This document shows positions 53,277 through 62,329 of a stretch of DNA of 64,000 nucleotides, in pieces. Origin of the DNA: Armatimonadota bacterium (GTDB lineage: Bacteria > Armatimonadota > Fimbriimonadia > Fimbriimonadales > Fimbriimonadaceae); contig DAIDHV010000004.1 of NCBI GenBank assembly GCA_027451905.1, positions 62,001 to 126,000 of the forward strand, read 5' to 3'. The position numbers and the translations under genes were made by a program. The number at the start of each line of letters is the position of its first letter. The first letter of the stretch is position 1. The notes beneath the pieces are model-generated. The model saw only the letters and a program-made list of their open reading frames with translations, did no database searches and was not told the DNA's origin.

Positions 53277-54124
53277 AGAAACAGGGATTTACCCTCATCG
53301 AACTTCTCGTCGTGATCGCTATTATTGCGATTCTCGCTGCAATTCTTTTCCCCGTCTTTGCCCAGGCAAAGGCAGCTGCAAAGAACGCAGTTGATCTTTC
53401 TAATACCAAAGAACTTGGTCTCGCCAACATCATGTATTCCACAGATGCAGACGATTACTTCCCATTTGCCCTTAGAGCGGATTGGGATGAAACATGGGCG
53501 GTTATTGACCAGCCCTACGTCAAAAACTGGGGAATCTTCCGCAGTCCTTTTGATAGCAACCAGAGCTTTAATCCTGCCGACGGCTGGCTGGCTGGCTGGA
53601 CGGGCATTACGTTCTCTTATGGCGCCAATGCCTACTACCATCCTGCTACGTCCAAAACTGGGACTAACTGCGGTTGCGGAAATCCATGCATTCTCGGCGG
53701 AGTCATGTCGCCAATGGCACAGCCAAACTCTTGTTCCGATGGATCCAGTTGGTTTACTTCTTGGGCTAAATCCACCACTGCTGTCACTCAGCCTGCTGGT
53801 ACGGTGATGATTTCCGACAAGTTCAACACTGATGCGGTGAAAGCCAACGGGTGGGGCAACCTGACTGCCTTCTTCGGGGCTAATTTCCTATGCTTGGACT
53901 GCTACGGTGCATGGGACTGGGGCAACCCGGTTGAGGTGCCAGATGGCACTCAAAACATCAACAATATCTATCCTCAGGGGCCCAATGGATCGGTTAGCAT
54001 TACAACCGCCAACCATTCCAACTTTGTGTTTACAGATGGGCACTCCAAGACGCTAAATCCGGCAAGCACGGATCCTGATCCGATCAATCTCCCCCAAGAC
54101 AACATGTGGGACGCTGATCGCTAA
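53273..54124 (+). CDS. Prepilin-type N-methylation protein (H-X9-DG style)
   Basis: 283 residues from ATG 53273, four-base overlap with the LacI gene. The class III leader and first helix are [18 protein letters not shown], with cleavage expected after Gly-5 and Glu-5 of the mature form, followed by [17 protein letters not shown]. The C-terminus has [13 protein letters not shown], the H...DG motif of the large prepilin family expanded in Planctomycetota and Armatimonadota. Extracytoplasmic domain rich in Trp, Asn and Gly. These proteins are thought to be pseudopilins or surface proteins; a role in sugar uptake is an inference from the LacI link. Confidence 0.9.
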   Translation: MKKQGFTLIELLVVIAIIAILAAILFPVFAQAKAAAKNAVDLSNTKELGLANIMYSTDADDYFPFALRADWDETWAVIDQPYVKNWGIFRSPFDSNQSFNPADGWLAGWTGITFSYGANAYYHPATSKTGTNCGCGNPCILGGVMSPMAQPNSCSDGSSWFTSWAKSTTAVTQPAGTVMISDKFNTDAVKANGWGNLTAFFGANFLCLDCYGAWDWGNPVEVPDGTQNINNIYPQGPNGSVSITTANHSNFVFTDGHSKTLNPASTDPDPINLPQDNMWDADR

Positions 54125-54134
54125 ACTCAAAATC

Positions 54135-54162
54135 GGCCCGGTTTGGAACTTCAAATCGGGCC
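54135..54162 (+). terminator. Hairpin between prepilin and lipoprotein genes
   Basis: GGCCCGGTTTG and CAAATCGGGCC pair over 11 positions (one G-T) around GAACTT. No T-run follows, so it may act as a partial terminator or 3' stabiliser. Confidence 0.5.
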
Positions 54163-54172
54163 AAATATCAAA

Positions 54173-54409
54173 ATGAAAAACCAAGCCCTATCTCTTATCG
54201 TTATTGCAGCAGCGGCTCTTGTTCTGGTTGGCTGTAGTACATCGTCCCCGCCACTTACCTCAACTGATAAAGCCAACTTCAAAGGCGGCCCTCCACCCAA
54301 AGGGGTTAATGTTGGGCAAGAAATTGCGGCTAGTCAGGCGAAATGGGCAGCTTCCCATAAAGCAGCTAGCCCAGGTGGAGCCCCTCAGCCTGGGCCCTCT
54401 GGCAAATAA
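54173..54409 (+). CDS. Small lipoprotein
   Basis: 78 residues from ATG 54173; a start ten codons earlier lies inside the preceding hairpin and is less likely. Signal peptide with lipobox LVLVGC (Cys about 21). The mature part is 57 residues, Pro/Gly/Ser/Ala/Lys-rich (GGPPPKGVNVGQEIAASQAKW). Last gene of the LacI-prepilin group. No family recognised; possible partner of the prepilin. Confidence 0.75.
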   Translation: MKNQALSLIVIAAAALVLVGCSTSSPPLTSTDKANFKGGPPPKGVNVGQEIAASQAKWAASHKAASPGGAPQPGPSGK

Positions 54410-54459
54410 GGCTTTCCTGAATTGGTTTTCGTAGCTATTTAGCTAGCCAGTGAGACTGA

Positions 54460-54491
54460 GGTTGTAGCCGGACCGAGACCGAGCTACAACC
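54460..54491. terminator. Bidirectional terminator between lipoprotein gene and gdhA
   Basis: GGTTGTAGC pairs with GCTACAACC (9 bp) across a 14-base loop, followed on the plus strand by CACTTCTTTT. Confidence 0.6.
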
Positions 54492-54499
54492 CACTTCTT

Positions 54500-55753
54500 T
54501 TACGGGAAGATGCCGCGGGTCACGGTTGCGTCGGCGACCCGCCGAACTCCAATAATCAGGGCAGCGGTCCGCATATCGGTTTTGTGGGACCTCATCGTTT
54601 GCTCCACAGACGCAAATGAATTCCTCATGATTTTTGTTAGTTTGTTGTTGACCTCATTTTCTTCCCAGAAGAAATTTTGCAGGTCTTGAACCCATTCAAA
54701 ATAGCTGACAACCACGCCTCCACTGTTTGCCAAGATGTCGGGCACCACAAAAACCCCTTTGTCATCAAAGATTCGGTCTGCGTCGGGGGTACAGGGTCCG
54801 TTGGCGCCTTCAACAATGATTTTGGCTTGGATTCTATCCGCGTTTTCCTTCGTGATTTGGGCGGCAATTGCCGCTGGCACAAGGATATCGCATGGTAATT
54901 CAAGAAGGTCTGTATTCGATACCGGATCCGCATCTTTATACTCACGGATGCCTCCATCTCGGCCCGAATAGCGGTTAAAGAGTTCTTGAATTGGCAATCC
55001 TTTAGGATTATAAATTCCACCAAGCGCGTCTGAAATCCCCACGACTTTGGCGCCTGCTTCTTCCGCCAATTTGGCTGCTGTAGATCCTACATTCCCGAAT
55101 CCTTGAACCACGACCCGTGCATCACTCAGATTCAGATTCCTAATTTTAGCCGCCTCTTCCATAACCGTCACAACGCCCCGCCCGGTGGCTTCGGTGCGTC
55201 CCTCAGAGCCTCCAAGCGCGATTGGCTTTCCAGTTACAATGCCTGGTACCGTATGTCCCTGCTGCATTGAAATGGTGTCCATGATCCAAGCCATAACCTG
55301 GGCATCGGTCCCAATGTCGGGTGCAGGAATGTCGCTGCGCTCACCAAGCATGATATTGATTTCGGTTGCATAGCGTCTGGTCAGTTTTTCTAATTCCCGC
55401 CGACTCAGCTGCTTTCGATCAACCTTAACCGAACCCTTGGCGCCTCCATAGGGGATGTTGGCAACCGCACATTTCCACGTCATCCACATGGCAAGGGCGC
55501 TTGTTTCCCTCACATCAACATCTGGGTGGAATCTAACGCCACCTTTGGTGGGGCCGCGTGAGCTGTTGTGCTGAACTCGATAACCCTCAAAAACTTTGAC
55601 ACTCCCGTCATCTAGTACGACCGGAAAGTTGACAATGAGGGTCTTTTGAGGGGAGGCTAAAACTTGGTGAAGCCCATCGTCTAGGTCAAGGTAACGAGCG
55701 GCGATCGCCAGCTGCTGGCGTGCCATTTCAAATACGTCAATATGCTCACTCAT
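54500..55753 (-). CDS. gdhA: Glutamate dehydrogenase
   Basis: 417 residues, the hexameric type. Interconverts glutamate and 2-oxoglutarate plus ammonia. Substrate-site motif PYGGAKGSVKVD (catalytic-region Lys), coenzyme-domain GRGVVTVMEE, Rossmann motif VVVQGFGNVGSTAAKLAEEAG, and VEGANGPCTPDAD. NAD versus NADP preference cannot be fixed by inspection. Upstream of the mre operon, transcribed the same way, with about 20 bases between. Confidence 0.94.
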   Translation of the reverse strand: MSEHIDVFEMARQQLAIAARYLDLDDGLHQVLASPQKTLIVNFPVVLDDGSVKVFEGYRVQHNSSRGPTKGGVRFHPDVDVRETSALAMWMTWKCAVANIPYGGAKGSVKVDRKQLSRRELEKLTRRYATEINIMLGERSDIPAPDIGTDAQVMAWIMDTISMQQGHTVPGIVTGKPIALGGSEGRTEATGRGVVTVMEEAAKIRNLNLSDARVVVQGFGNVGSTAAKLAEEAGAKVVGISDALGGIYNPKGLPIQELFNRYSGRDGGIREYKDADPVSNTDLLELPCDILVPAAIAAQITKENADRIQAKIIVEGANGPCTPDADRIFDDKGVFVVPDILANSGGVVVSYFEWVQDLQNFFWEENEVNNKLTKIMRNSFASVEQTMRSHKTDMRTAALIIGVRRVADATVTRGIFP

Positions 55754-55773
55754 AGATTCAATTATTGGGAGCT

Positions 55774-56271
55774 TTACAGGCTAGACAGCTTTTGAGACGA
55801 TCCAACTCCTTTATGAAGGAGAGCATAGGCCGGCACTGCGAGAACTCCGTTGTACATCGCTCCTATCAGTGTATCTAATAATGCCCTTGATACATGAGGC
55901 GGTGGAGCGACAAGAACATGAACCAAAAGGCCAATCAAACTGGCAACAGTCGTAACAGACACGACGGCGAGAAGCGAGTATTCAAATCCGACCGTGCTGG
56001 CGGAGGCACAAATAAGGCCCCCGATCACCCCTCCTGCAATAAAGTGCTGGATATCAGAGCCGGCTAAAGACCCTTGAATGGTACCAATGAGAAAACCAAA
56101 CATCATGGCTTTTCCTCGGGTCATGGTCATCGTAAATTGGCCAATTAAAAGAAATAGGAAGCTTGGTGCTGCTCCAAGGATCGCCACTCTTTGCGCGAGG
56201 GTCGCGTCCAACACTGCGGCAATATAAACCGATAAAAGGATGATGATCCATCGGAAGTTTATGCCTTTCAT
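55774..56271 (-). CDS. mreD: Rod-shape determining protein MreD
   Basis: 165 residues from ATG 56271 with ATGA overlap with mreC; a start 14 codons earlier would lie within mreC. Five hydrophobic helices (IIILLSVYIAAVLDATLA; FLFLLIGQFTM; FLIGTIQGSL; LLAVVSVTTVASLIGLLVHVLV; MYNGVLAVPAYAL). The position at the end of mreBCD identifies it better than any motif, since MreD proteins are poorly conserved. Part of the elongasome. Confidence 0.88.
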   Translation of the reverse strand: MKGINFRWIIILLSVYIAAVLDATLAQRVAILGAAPSFLFLLIGQFTMTMTRGKAMMFGFLIGTIQGSLAGSDIQHFIAGGVIGGLICASASTVGFEYSLLAVVSVTTVASLIGLLVHVLVAPPPHVSRALLDTLIGAMYNGVLAVPAYALLHKGVGSSQKLSSL

Positions 56272-57077
56272 TCGATGACGTAAACCTCTCGAGTTGCCCC
56301 AACCGAAGCCCAAGGAAAGACCAAGGCGCTTCTGGTTCCAAAATCTGGGTTATCAATCACCCGGATTACCCTGCCGATTGGAATTCCGCGCGGGATGACT
56401 TTGGAATAGCCAGAAGTTGTAATGTCATCTCCCACTTGCACATTGGCTTTTGGGTTCAGAAAATCCAAATTAAGGGTTGTTGGGTCTTCTCCACGCAAAA
56501 GTCCCACGACCGGAGGATTTCTTAGAGCCATGGCTCCGATTTGGATAGCCGGTGAAGTGATGAGAACCACTTGGCTTTCATGTGCACTAACGGTTTGAAC
56601 GGTGCCGAGCAATCCCTGGCCAGTGATCACTGGCATATCGGGCTTGATCCCCTGGGTTGCGCCAGCATCGAGAGTCAAACGATTCTCGTAAGGGTACAAC
56701 GCGATAATATCGGCGGCAACTTTTTTGCGCCGAAGAGCAACGGGGAAGCCAGCTAGAGACTTTAACTGATTGATGGTGGATTGAAGCTGCGAGATTTGGT
56801 CCTTTTGCTGCTGATAAACCGAAGCTTCCGTTTGCAGGTTCTTTATTTGCCTTTCCAAGGCTGGTGCTCTGCCAATACCTGTAAAAAAGGCGCCGACAAG
56901 GCTAAACGTATTGGATGTCAGCCTGATGGTTGGGTCTGTAAGCCTACCAACCGCCATTGTGAGAGGGTCCATTTTCCCACGGTCACGAAAAGAAGACTGC
57001 ACCTTGCCAAGGATGACGGCAACGACAAGAAGGGAAATAAAAGTGACTAAATCACGAGGTTTCTGACGCGCGTTCAC
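56268..57077 (-). CDS. mreC: Rod-shape determining protein MreC
   Basis: 269 residues from GTG 57077 with GTGA overlap with mreB. N-terminal membrane helix LVTFISLLVVAVILG, then a coiled coil (QIKNLQTEASVYQQQKDQISQLQ), then two beta-barrel domains with ITGQGLLGTVQTVSAHESQVVLITSPA and TTSGYSKVIPRGIPIGRV. MreC links MreB filaments to periplasmic wall-synthesis enzymes. Confidence 0.94.
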   Translation of the reverse strand: MNARQKPRDLVTFISLLVVAVILGKVQSSFRDRGKMDPLTMAVGRLTDPTIRLTSNTFSLVGAFFTGIGRAPALERQIKNLQTEASVYQQQKDQISQLQSTINQLKSLAGFPVALRRKKVAADIIALYPYENRLTLDAGATQGIKPDMPVITGQGLLGTVQTVSAHESQVVLITSPAIQIGAMALRNPPVVGLLRGEDPTTLNLDFLNPKANVQVGDDITTSGYSKVIPRGIPIGRVIRVIDNPDFGTRSALVFPWASVGATREVYVIE

Positions 57078-58153
57078 CCTCTTGATGCCTTGTTAAGCAT
57101 TTCCCTAAATTTAGAATTCATATGCATCTCCTCTACAACGCGTCCAGTGCCTTTCACCACGCACGTCAGAGGGTCTTTTGCGATCTTTACTGGGATACCG
57201 GTTTCGTGAGAGATCAGTTTATCAATGCCCCTCAGCAAGGCTCCTCCCCCTGCCATCGTGATGCCGTTTTCAATGGCATCAGAAGCCAATTCAGGAGGGG
57301 TGGCTTCTAGGGTCAGTTTAACGGCTTCGACGATGCTATTCAGGGGTTCGGAAATGGCTAGCCGAACTTCTTCGCTCGTGATAGTGGCTTCTCGGGGCAG
57401 ACCTTGCTGCATGTCCATTCCTGCCACCTTCATCTGCATTTCTTGAGCCAGAGGGAAGGCAGAGCCAATCTGAATCTTTGCCGATTCACCGGTTCGGTCT
57501 CCGATCAAGAGGTTGTAAGCCCGTCTGACGTAGTTATTGATCGCCTCGTCAAGTTCATTTCCGGCAACCCGTATCGAGCGGCTATTCACAATTCCGCCTA
57601 AGGAGATAACCGCAACTTCGGTTGTGCCCCCGCCAATGTCAACAATCATGGAGCCACAGGGTTCTTCGACTGGCAGATCCGCACCAATGGCAGCAGCCAT
57701 AGGTTCTTCGATGACATAGGCGTGGGTTGCGCCTGCCTTTTTACTGGCTTCTAGCACTGCAAGCCTTTCGACTTCCGTCACGCCGCTGGGTATGCCGACA
57801 ACAACTGACTTTCTTAAAAGAAATTTGCTTGTTGTTTTGCCGATGAAGTGATCTAGCATTCTATAGGTCACCTCAAAATCGGCAATAACCCCATCTTTCA
57901 TTGGTCGATGGGCAATAATGTTGGCTGGCGTGCGCCCTAGCATTCTTTTGGCTTCTTCACCAACTGCCAAAGTTTCGCCGGTTTCCTTGTTCATGGCAAC
58001 CACGCTCGGCTCATTCAGAACAATGCCTTGCCCTCGCAAGTAAACAAGGGTGTTTGCAGTTCCGAGGTCAATCCCAATGTCGCGGGTCATGCCTGCAAAG
58101 ATGCGGTCAAAAAACGATTGAAGGGTGTTATTCAAGGTCTTCACCTTCTTCAT
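57074..58153 (-). CDS. mreB: Actin-like rod-shape protein MreB
   Basis: About 359 residues. Phosphate-1 loop DIGIDLGTANTLVYL, GQGIVLNEPSVVA, phosphate-2 VDIGGGTTEVAVISLGG, and adenosine motif GITMAGGGALLRGID. It forms membrane-bound filaments that direct cell-wall synthesis. Several starts are possible: ATG 58153 (used here, overlapping remA by 26 bases), TTG 58135 (AGGTGA about 5 bases upstream), or ATG 58090. The first two keep the amphipathic N-terminal segment FFDRIFAGM. Confidence 0.95.
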   Translation of the reverse strand: MKKVKTLNNTLQSFFDRIFAGMTRDIGIDLGTANTLVYLRGQGIVLNEPSVVAMNKETGETLAVGEEAKRMLGRTPANIIAHRPMKDGVIADFEVTYRMLDHFIGKTTSKFLLRKSVVVGIPSGVTEVERLAVLEASKKAGATHAYVIEEPMAAAIGADLPVEEPCGSMIVDIGGGTTEVAVISLGGIVNSRSIRVAGNELDEAINNYVRRAYNLLIGDRTGESAKIQIGSAFPLAQEMQMKVAGMDMQQGLPREATITSEEVRLAISEPLNSIVEAVKLTLEATPPELASDAIENGITMAGGGALLRGIDKLISHETGIPVKIAKDPLTCVVKGTGRVVEEMHMNSKFREMLNKASRG

Positions 58154-58421
58154 CAAGCCCAACTTCGGTTCCCAGGGCATCGGTTGTGAGCCGCTTAGCT
58201 AGAGTTTCTTGGGAAATTGCAGAAAGAATGATTGTGTTGCTGTCGGTAAAAATAACGCACTTTGTTCTTCTACCTTGGGTTGCATCGATGAGGGAACCTG
58301 ATTTGCGCATAGTTTGGATAAGTCTGCGCATTGGCGCTGATTCGCTTGAGACCATGGCCACGATTCTATCGGTCATAACATAGTTATAAAATCCGACATT
58401 GAGAGCGGGGGCATTGGACAA
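58128..58421 (-). CDS. RemA-like (DUF370) regulator
   Basis: 97 residues from TTG 58421, GGAG about 8 bases upstream. Family core: LNVGFYNYVMTDRIVAMVSSESAPMRRLIQ, GSLIDATQGRRTKCVIFTDSNTIILSAI. In Bacillus, RemA is a DNA-binding activator of biofilm-matrix and osmoprotection genes. Here it is the first gene of an operon with mreB, mreC and mreD. No membrane segment. The partner role in cell shape is an inference from position. Confidence 0.9.
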   Translation of the reverse strand: MSNAPALNVGFYNYVMTDRIVAMVSSESAPMRRLIQTMRKSGSLIDATQGRRTKCVIFTDSNTIILSAISQETLAKRLTTDALGTEVGLDEEGEDLE

Positions 58422-58514
58422 ATTAGAAACTCCGGTGCGTGATCACGAGGCGATTGTTTATCAACACCAAATGTTATTATAGATTCTGAACCGGCTTGGC
58501 TGCTTGATGGCAAT

Positions 58515-58562
58515 AAAGAAACTAAGCTCGGTTGAATAAGATCAACCGAGCTTAGTTTCTTT
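58515..58562. terminator. Perfect 21-bp terminator hairpin
   Basis: Positions 58515-58535 pair perfectly with 58542-58562 across an ATAAGA loop. It follows the minus-strand Gly/Met-rich gene, with T-rich sequence in that direction, and separates it from the remA-mre operon. Confidence 0.9.
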
Positions 58563-58620
58563 GCAGTAAGCAATTGCAGACCGCTTACCTGTTTGGTAGA
58601 CCCAAACGTATTGAAGTTGG

Positions 58621-58965
58621 CTAACCGCCTTTCATGCCGCTAGCCATTGGTCCTTTAGGACCACCGCCCATTGGACCACCCATTGGTCCGCCAGGCCCCA
58701 TTGGACCGCCTCGACCCATTGGGCCACCTCGACCCATCATGCCACCGCCGGCCTGACCGCTTCCGCTCCCTGGAAGGCTTGCCGCCATAACGACGCTGCC
58801 AGTGGGAAGTTGGGCAGGAGTGCTTACCGTAAAGCTAGGCGGACTGGTAGGATCATCAATCTGGGGACGGAGCAAAAACCAAAAGCCTGCGGTGACGATC
58901 AGCATCAGTACGAACGCGACAATCATAAAAATCAGGTCGGTTTGTGGGATGGAATTCTTTTTCAT
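58621..58965 (-). CDS. Small membrane protein with Gly/Met/Pro-rich tail
   Basis: 114 residues. Residues 10-31 (LIFMIVAFVLMLIVTAGFWFLL) are a single membrane helix; a short Pro/Ser/Thr-rich stretch follows; the last 45 residues are repeats of GRGGPMG and GGPMG. There is no recognisable domain. The tail resembles the low-complexity insert in the secreted protein at 14401-15228. Ends before a strong terminator. Confidence 0.7.
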   Translation of the reverse strand: MKKNSIPQTDLIFMIVAFVLMLIVTAGFWFLLRPQIDDPTSPPSFTVSTPAQLPTGSVVMAASLPGSGSGQAGGGMMGRGGPMGRGGPMGPGGPMGGPMGGGPKGPMASGMKGG

Positions 58966-59037
58966 CTAGCCTCAATAAAATTGGACGCGAAGTCTTGCCA
59001 AAATGTTACCTTTCAAACGATGCCCGCTTTAGAAAAT

Positions 59038-59892
59038 TTAAAGGATCGAGTTATCGGGTTTATGTATGAACTCTATCTGAGTTGATTGTTGTTGCCCGAT
59101 GCTGCATACCGCTTTGGAAGCAAGTCCATTTTTACAAAGGTCAGCCGCTACGGATTCTGCTTCTGCCTCGCTTCTAAAGATTCCAAAAACCGAAGATCCA
59201 GAACCACAAAGCCCGCCCGATACTGCGCCATGTTCAATCAGGGTTTGAATAGCGGATTTGCATTCATCTGGCATCACCAAATGAAAGTCATTGGTAATCC
59301 AATTGACGCCATATCCTGGTTGCGATCTTTGGTGTTCGCTCTCCGCCAATCGTGCCTCATCAAGTGCCTTGTAAGCGGCGGGAGTGCTACACTTGGCGTT
59401 TGGAAACGCAAGAACCAGCTGGATTTCCTTGTCTTCAAGCTGAGTTATCCTTTCTCCGTATCCGGTTCCTAAGGCGTGGCCTCCTCTCAAGAAGAAGGGA
59501 ACATCTGCCCCCACGCTTTTGGCAACCGACTCAAACTCAAAATCTGGCACGCTGGGTGGCACTATCTTGCGGATGATCCTCAGCAAACCGGCTGCGTCCG
59601 AGCTTCCGCCTCCCAACCCAGCCTGATCAGGGATCCCTTTTTTGAGATGAATACCAAGGGGCGGCAAACTAGCTGCTTCTCCAATGAGCCTTAGAGCTCT
59701 TGTCACCGTGTTGACTTCGGGAAGTTGCATACCCTCAACTGCAAATTTTGATTGACCAACCGTAACCAATAGCTCATCAAACAATGAAATGGTAATAAAT
59801 TCGGTCTCAATTGGATGAAAATGAGTTCGATCCGGCGGGTGTACGATCAGGCTAAGGTTGACCTTAGCGGGGCAAAGTGTTCGATAAACCAT
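59038..59892 (-). CDS. ispE: 4-diphosphocytidyl-2-C-methyl-D-erythritol kinase IspE
   Basis: 284 residues from ATG 59892 (AGGAA about 5 bases upstream; GTG 59907, overlapping the previous stop, is an alternative). A GHMP kinase: N-terminal CPAKVNLSL, ATP-loop PDQAGLGGGSSDAAG (about 85-100), motif III GGLCGSGSSVFGIF. Phosphorylates CDP-ME in the MEP isoprenoid pathway. Last gene of gatC-gatA-unknown-ispE. Confidence 0.93.
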   Translation of the reverse strand: MVYRTLCPAKVNLSLIVHPPDRTHFHPIETEFITISLFDELLVTVGQSKFAVEGMQLPEVNTVTRALRLIGEAASLPPLGIHLKKGIPDQAGLGGGSSDAAGLLRIIRKIVPPSVPDFEFESVAKSVGADVPFFLRGGHALGTGYGERITQLEDKEIQLVLAFPNAKCSTPAAYKALDEARLAESEHQRSQPGYGVNWITNDFHLVMPDECKSAIQTLIEHGAVSGGLCGSGSSVFGIFRSEAEAESVAADLCKNGLASKAVCSIGQQQSTQIEFIHKPDNSIL

Positions 59893-59903
59893 GTTATTCC
59901 TGA

Positions 59904-60839
59904 TCACTGGCCCGAAGGTAGATCTTCATTTTGCGGTCGAAAAGGAGGGGGTTGTTTTCTTGAGGCTGTCTGATCTTTATTGCCTTGATCAGCACCAGCC
60001 GGTTGATCTAATTTTTCATTCTCGTCCGAGTCGCTTGGAAGGATAGGATCAATGCCGGACCTGGTGCCATCCACCGCGACCAGAGTCGGATAAATCCCAA
60101 AATCAAGTTCGTCAAGGGCTGCCGAAATGGAAGCCATTTGCAGTTTAACTTCAGCAAGGCTTGTGAGGAGGGCATTACTGGATCCATCATCCTTCTTCTT
60201 GGTAAGTTTCAATCCCATCAAATTGAGTCTCAGAGCATCCATTGCGGTAATGAAGACTTCAACTTGGGCATCGCTCCTTACAATGCTCATTTGGACGCCT
60301 TGTAGCCGTTTTTTATATTCCGCCCGGTTTTTATCGGCAGCAACCCACAGCTCATTAGATTGCTGGTCTGGCACATATCCATGGGCTCGAATGGCAGTCG
60401 AATAAGAATTGGGATCGGTGTATTGAACACCCTCGCTTTTGTGCAACTCATGGGCGATAAGATCAGCCATCCGTAAGGTCTGGTACAACTCGTCACGAAC
60501 CCTTTCTATGGTTTTTGGGATTTCAGTAAGGGTGCCAGAGCGGGTTTGAGGCACCGTCTTCATCATTGCCGTAAACCGTTCGACTCGGTCCTTGCACTCC
60601 GTCCATCTCAGTTCAAAATACGGATTGTGAAACAGTTTGGACTGGGTAGATTTACGAGCTTTGTGAATTGCGACCCACGAAGTATAAGCAGCTAGCCCAA
60701 CAAAGATAAAAGGTATTGGAGCTTCTTGCCATCCGATTGCGGCTAAGAGCACAAAGACAGCGATGAGAACAAACCTCGGCCACTGACGCTTGAGTTCTTT
60801 TTCGTAGAGCTTCTTATCGATCTCTTCGAGATCATGCAC
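59904..60839 (-). CDS. Unknown protein with two N-terminal membrane helices
   Basis: 311 residues from GTG 60839, ten bases after gatA. Helices at about 22-38 and 43-58 (FVLIAVFVLLAAIGW; PFIFVGLAAYTSWVAI) are followed by about 200 mostly helical, charged residues suited to coiled coil (KTIERVRDELYQTLRMADLIAHEL; ALLTSLAEVKLQMASISAAL). The last 55 residues are hydrophilic, rich in Asp, Gln and Pro. I do not recognise the family. The stop overlaps the ispE region (GTGA). Confidence 0.65.
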   Translation of the reverse strand: MHDLEEIDKKLYEKELKRQWPRFVLIAVFVLLAAIGWQEAPIPFIFVGLAAYTSWVAIHKARKSTQSKLFHNPYFELRWTECKDRVERFTAMMKTVPQTRSGTLTEIPKTIERVRDELYQTLRMADLIAHELHKSEGVQYTDPNSYSTAIRAHGYVPDQQSNELWVAADKNRAEYKKRLQGVQMSIVRSDAQVEVFITAMDALRLNLMGLKLTKKKDDGSSNALLTSLAEVKLQMASISAALDELDFGIYPTLVAVDGTRSGIDPILPSDSDENEKLDQPAGADQGNKDQTASRKQPPPFRPQNEDLPSGQ

Positions 60840-60848
60840 GATTTCGTA

Positions 60849-62318
60849 TTACCCCAAGTCGGGCCAAGCCAAAATTGTGGGTAGAGTTTGCTCGAAGCAG
60901 TAAGCCATCTGAAGAAGCTTTTCGTCTTGGCATTGGGGGGCCAAGATTTGCATTCCAACCGGTAAACCGCTTGTAAAACCACAGTTAAGACTAATTCCAG
61001 GAATACCCGCCATATTGGCGGGGATCGTGCAAAAGTCAAGAACCTTGAGTGCCAGTGGGTCATCCATCAGAGATCCAAGCTTAAACGACGGGATCGGGCT
61101 TGTTGGGCTGATCAGCACATCGAAGCCGGAAAAGGCTTGATTGAGCTCCTGGGTCATTTTTGCCCTGACGGTCTGAGCCCGAACATAAAAGGCATCGTAA
61201 TAGCCAGCGCTCAAGGCATACGTTCCGATCATGATTCTGGTTTTTACTTCCTTTCCAAAACCTTCTGCCCGAGTTTTTTCGACCATGTGGACGTGGCCAG
61301 AACCTTCTGAGCGAGGGCCATATCGAATGCCGTCAAACCGTGCAAGGTTGGAACTTGCTTCAGCTGGTGCGATGATGTAATACGTCGTGACCCCATAATT
61401 GAGGGACGGTATAGAGACTTCCTCTATTTGGGCACCGGCTTGGCTCAATAACGAGACAGCGGACTCAAAAACACTTTTGACTGAGCCGTCAGTCCCTTCG
61501 CCCAGGGTCTCCTTGATAATCCCAACTTTGGTACCTTTCAAACTTCCGTTTTTGAGGTCTTTGGTACTTATTGGCCCAAGCTCTCTAGAAGTGCAATCCA
61601 TGGGATCGTAGCCGGTTACAACCTGCGCCAGCTCCGCGACATCTTCTACACTTCGCCCGAAGGGTCCGATTTGATCAAGGCTCGAAGCGAAAGCCACAAG
61701 ACCATATCTGGAGCAACGGCCATAAGTTGGCTTGAATCCCACCGTGCCGCAAAGTGATGCGGGCTGTCGAATAGATCCACCGGTGTCTGACCCTAACGAA
61801 ATCGGCGCAAGCCTAGCCGCAACCGATGCGGCTGAACCTCCGGAACTGCCTCCCGGAGAGCGTTCTAAGTCCCAAGGATTGTGAGCAATTTTGTAGGCAC
61901 TTGTTTCGGTAGAGGCGCCCATCGCAAACTCATCCATGTTTGTTTTGCCAAGGATTGGCATGCCACTGCGCCTGACAGCCTTGATCACGGTGGCATCAAA
62001 TGGCGGGATGTATCCTTTAAGGATTTTGCTGGCGCACGTCGTTTCCAGCCCCTTGGTTGAAATGTTATCTTTGACTGCTATCGGGACGCCGCAAAGCGCA
62101 CCGCCTTCACCAGAATCAATAAGCTGCTGAGCCTCCTTGGTAGCAGACATGCATTCTTCTTGGTTGAGTGCCAAGAAACTGCCGATTTTTGCATCATGGG
62201 CATTAATTCGATCCAAAAAAGCGGTTGTGACTTCTTGACACGAAACTTCCTTGGAACGGAGTTTGCGTCCAAGGTCAACCGCGCTCAGATCAACGAGCGA
62301 CTCAAGGTGACTAGACAT
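60849..62318 (-). CDS. gatA: Glu/Asp-tRNA amidotransferase subunit A
   Basis: 489 residues. Amidase-signature enzyme: the catalytic Lys in PIAVKDNIS (about 75), and the Ser-cisSer pair in PGGSSGGSAASVAARLAPISLGSDTGGSIRQPAS. It releases ammonia from glutamine for GatB to amidate misacylated tRNA-Gln or tRNA-Asn. Follows gatC by 11 bases. gatB is not in the window. Confidence 0.96.
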   Translation of the reverse strand: MSSHLESLVDLSAVDLGRKLRSKEVSCQEVTTAFLDRINAHDAKIGSFLALNQEECMSATKEAQQLIDSGEGGALCGVPIAVKDNISTKGLETTCASKILKGYIPPFDATVIKAVRRSGMPILGKTNMDEFAMGASTETSAYKIAHNPWDLERSPGGSSGGSAASVAARLAPISLGSDTGGSIRQPASLCGTVGFKPTYGRCSRYGLVAFASSLDQIGPFGRSVEDVAELAQVVTGYDPMDCTSRELGPISTKDLKNGSLKGTKVGIIKETLGEGTDGSVKSVFESAVSLLSQAGAQIEEVSIPSLNYGVTTYYIIAPAEASSNLARFDGIRYGPRSEGSGHVHMVEKTRAEGFGKEVKTRIMIGTYALSAGYYDAFYVRAQTVRAKMTQELNQAFSGFDVLISPTSPIPSFKLGSLMDDPLALKVLDFCTIPANMAGIPGISLNCGFTSGLPVGMQILAPQCQDEKLLQMAYCFEQTLPTILAWPDLG

Positions 62319-62329
62319 CTTGGATTAGA

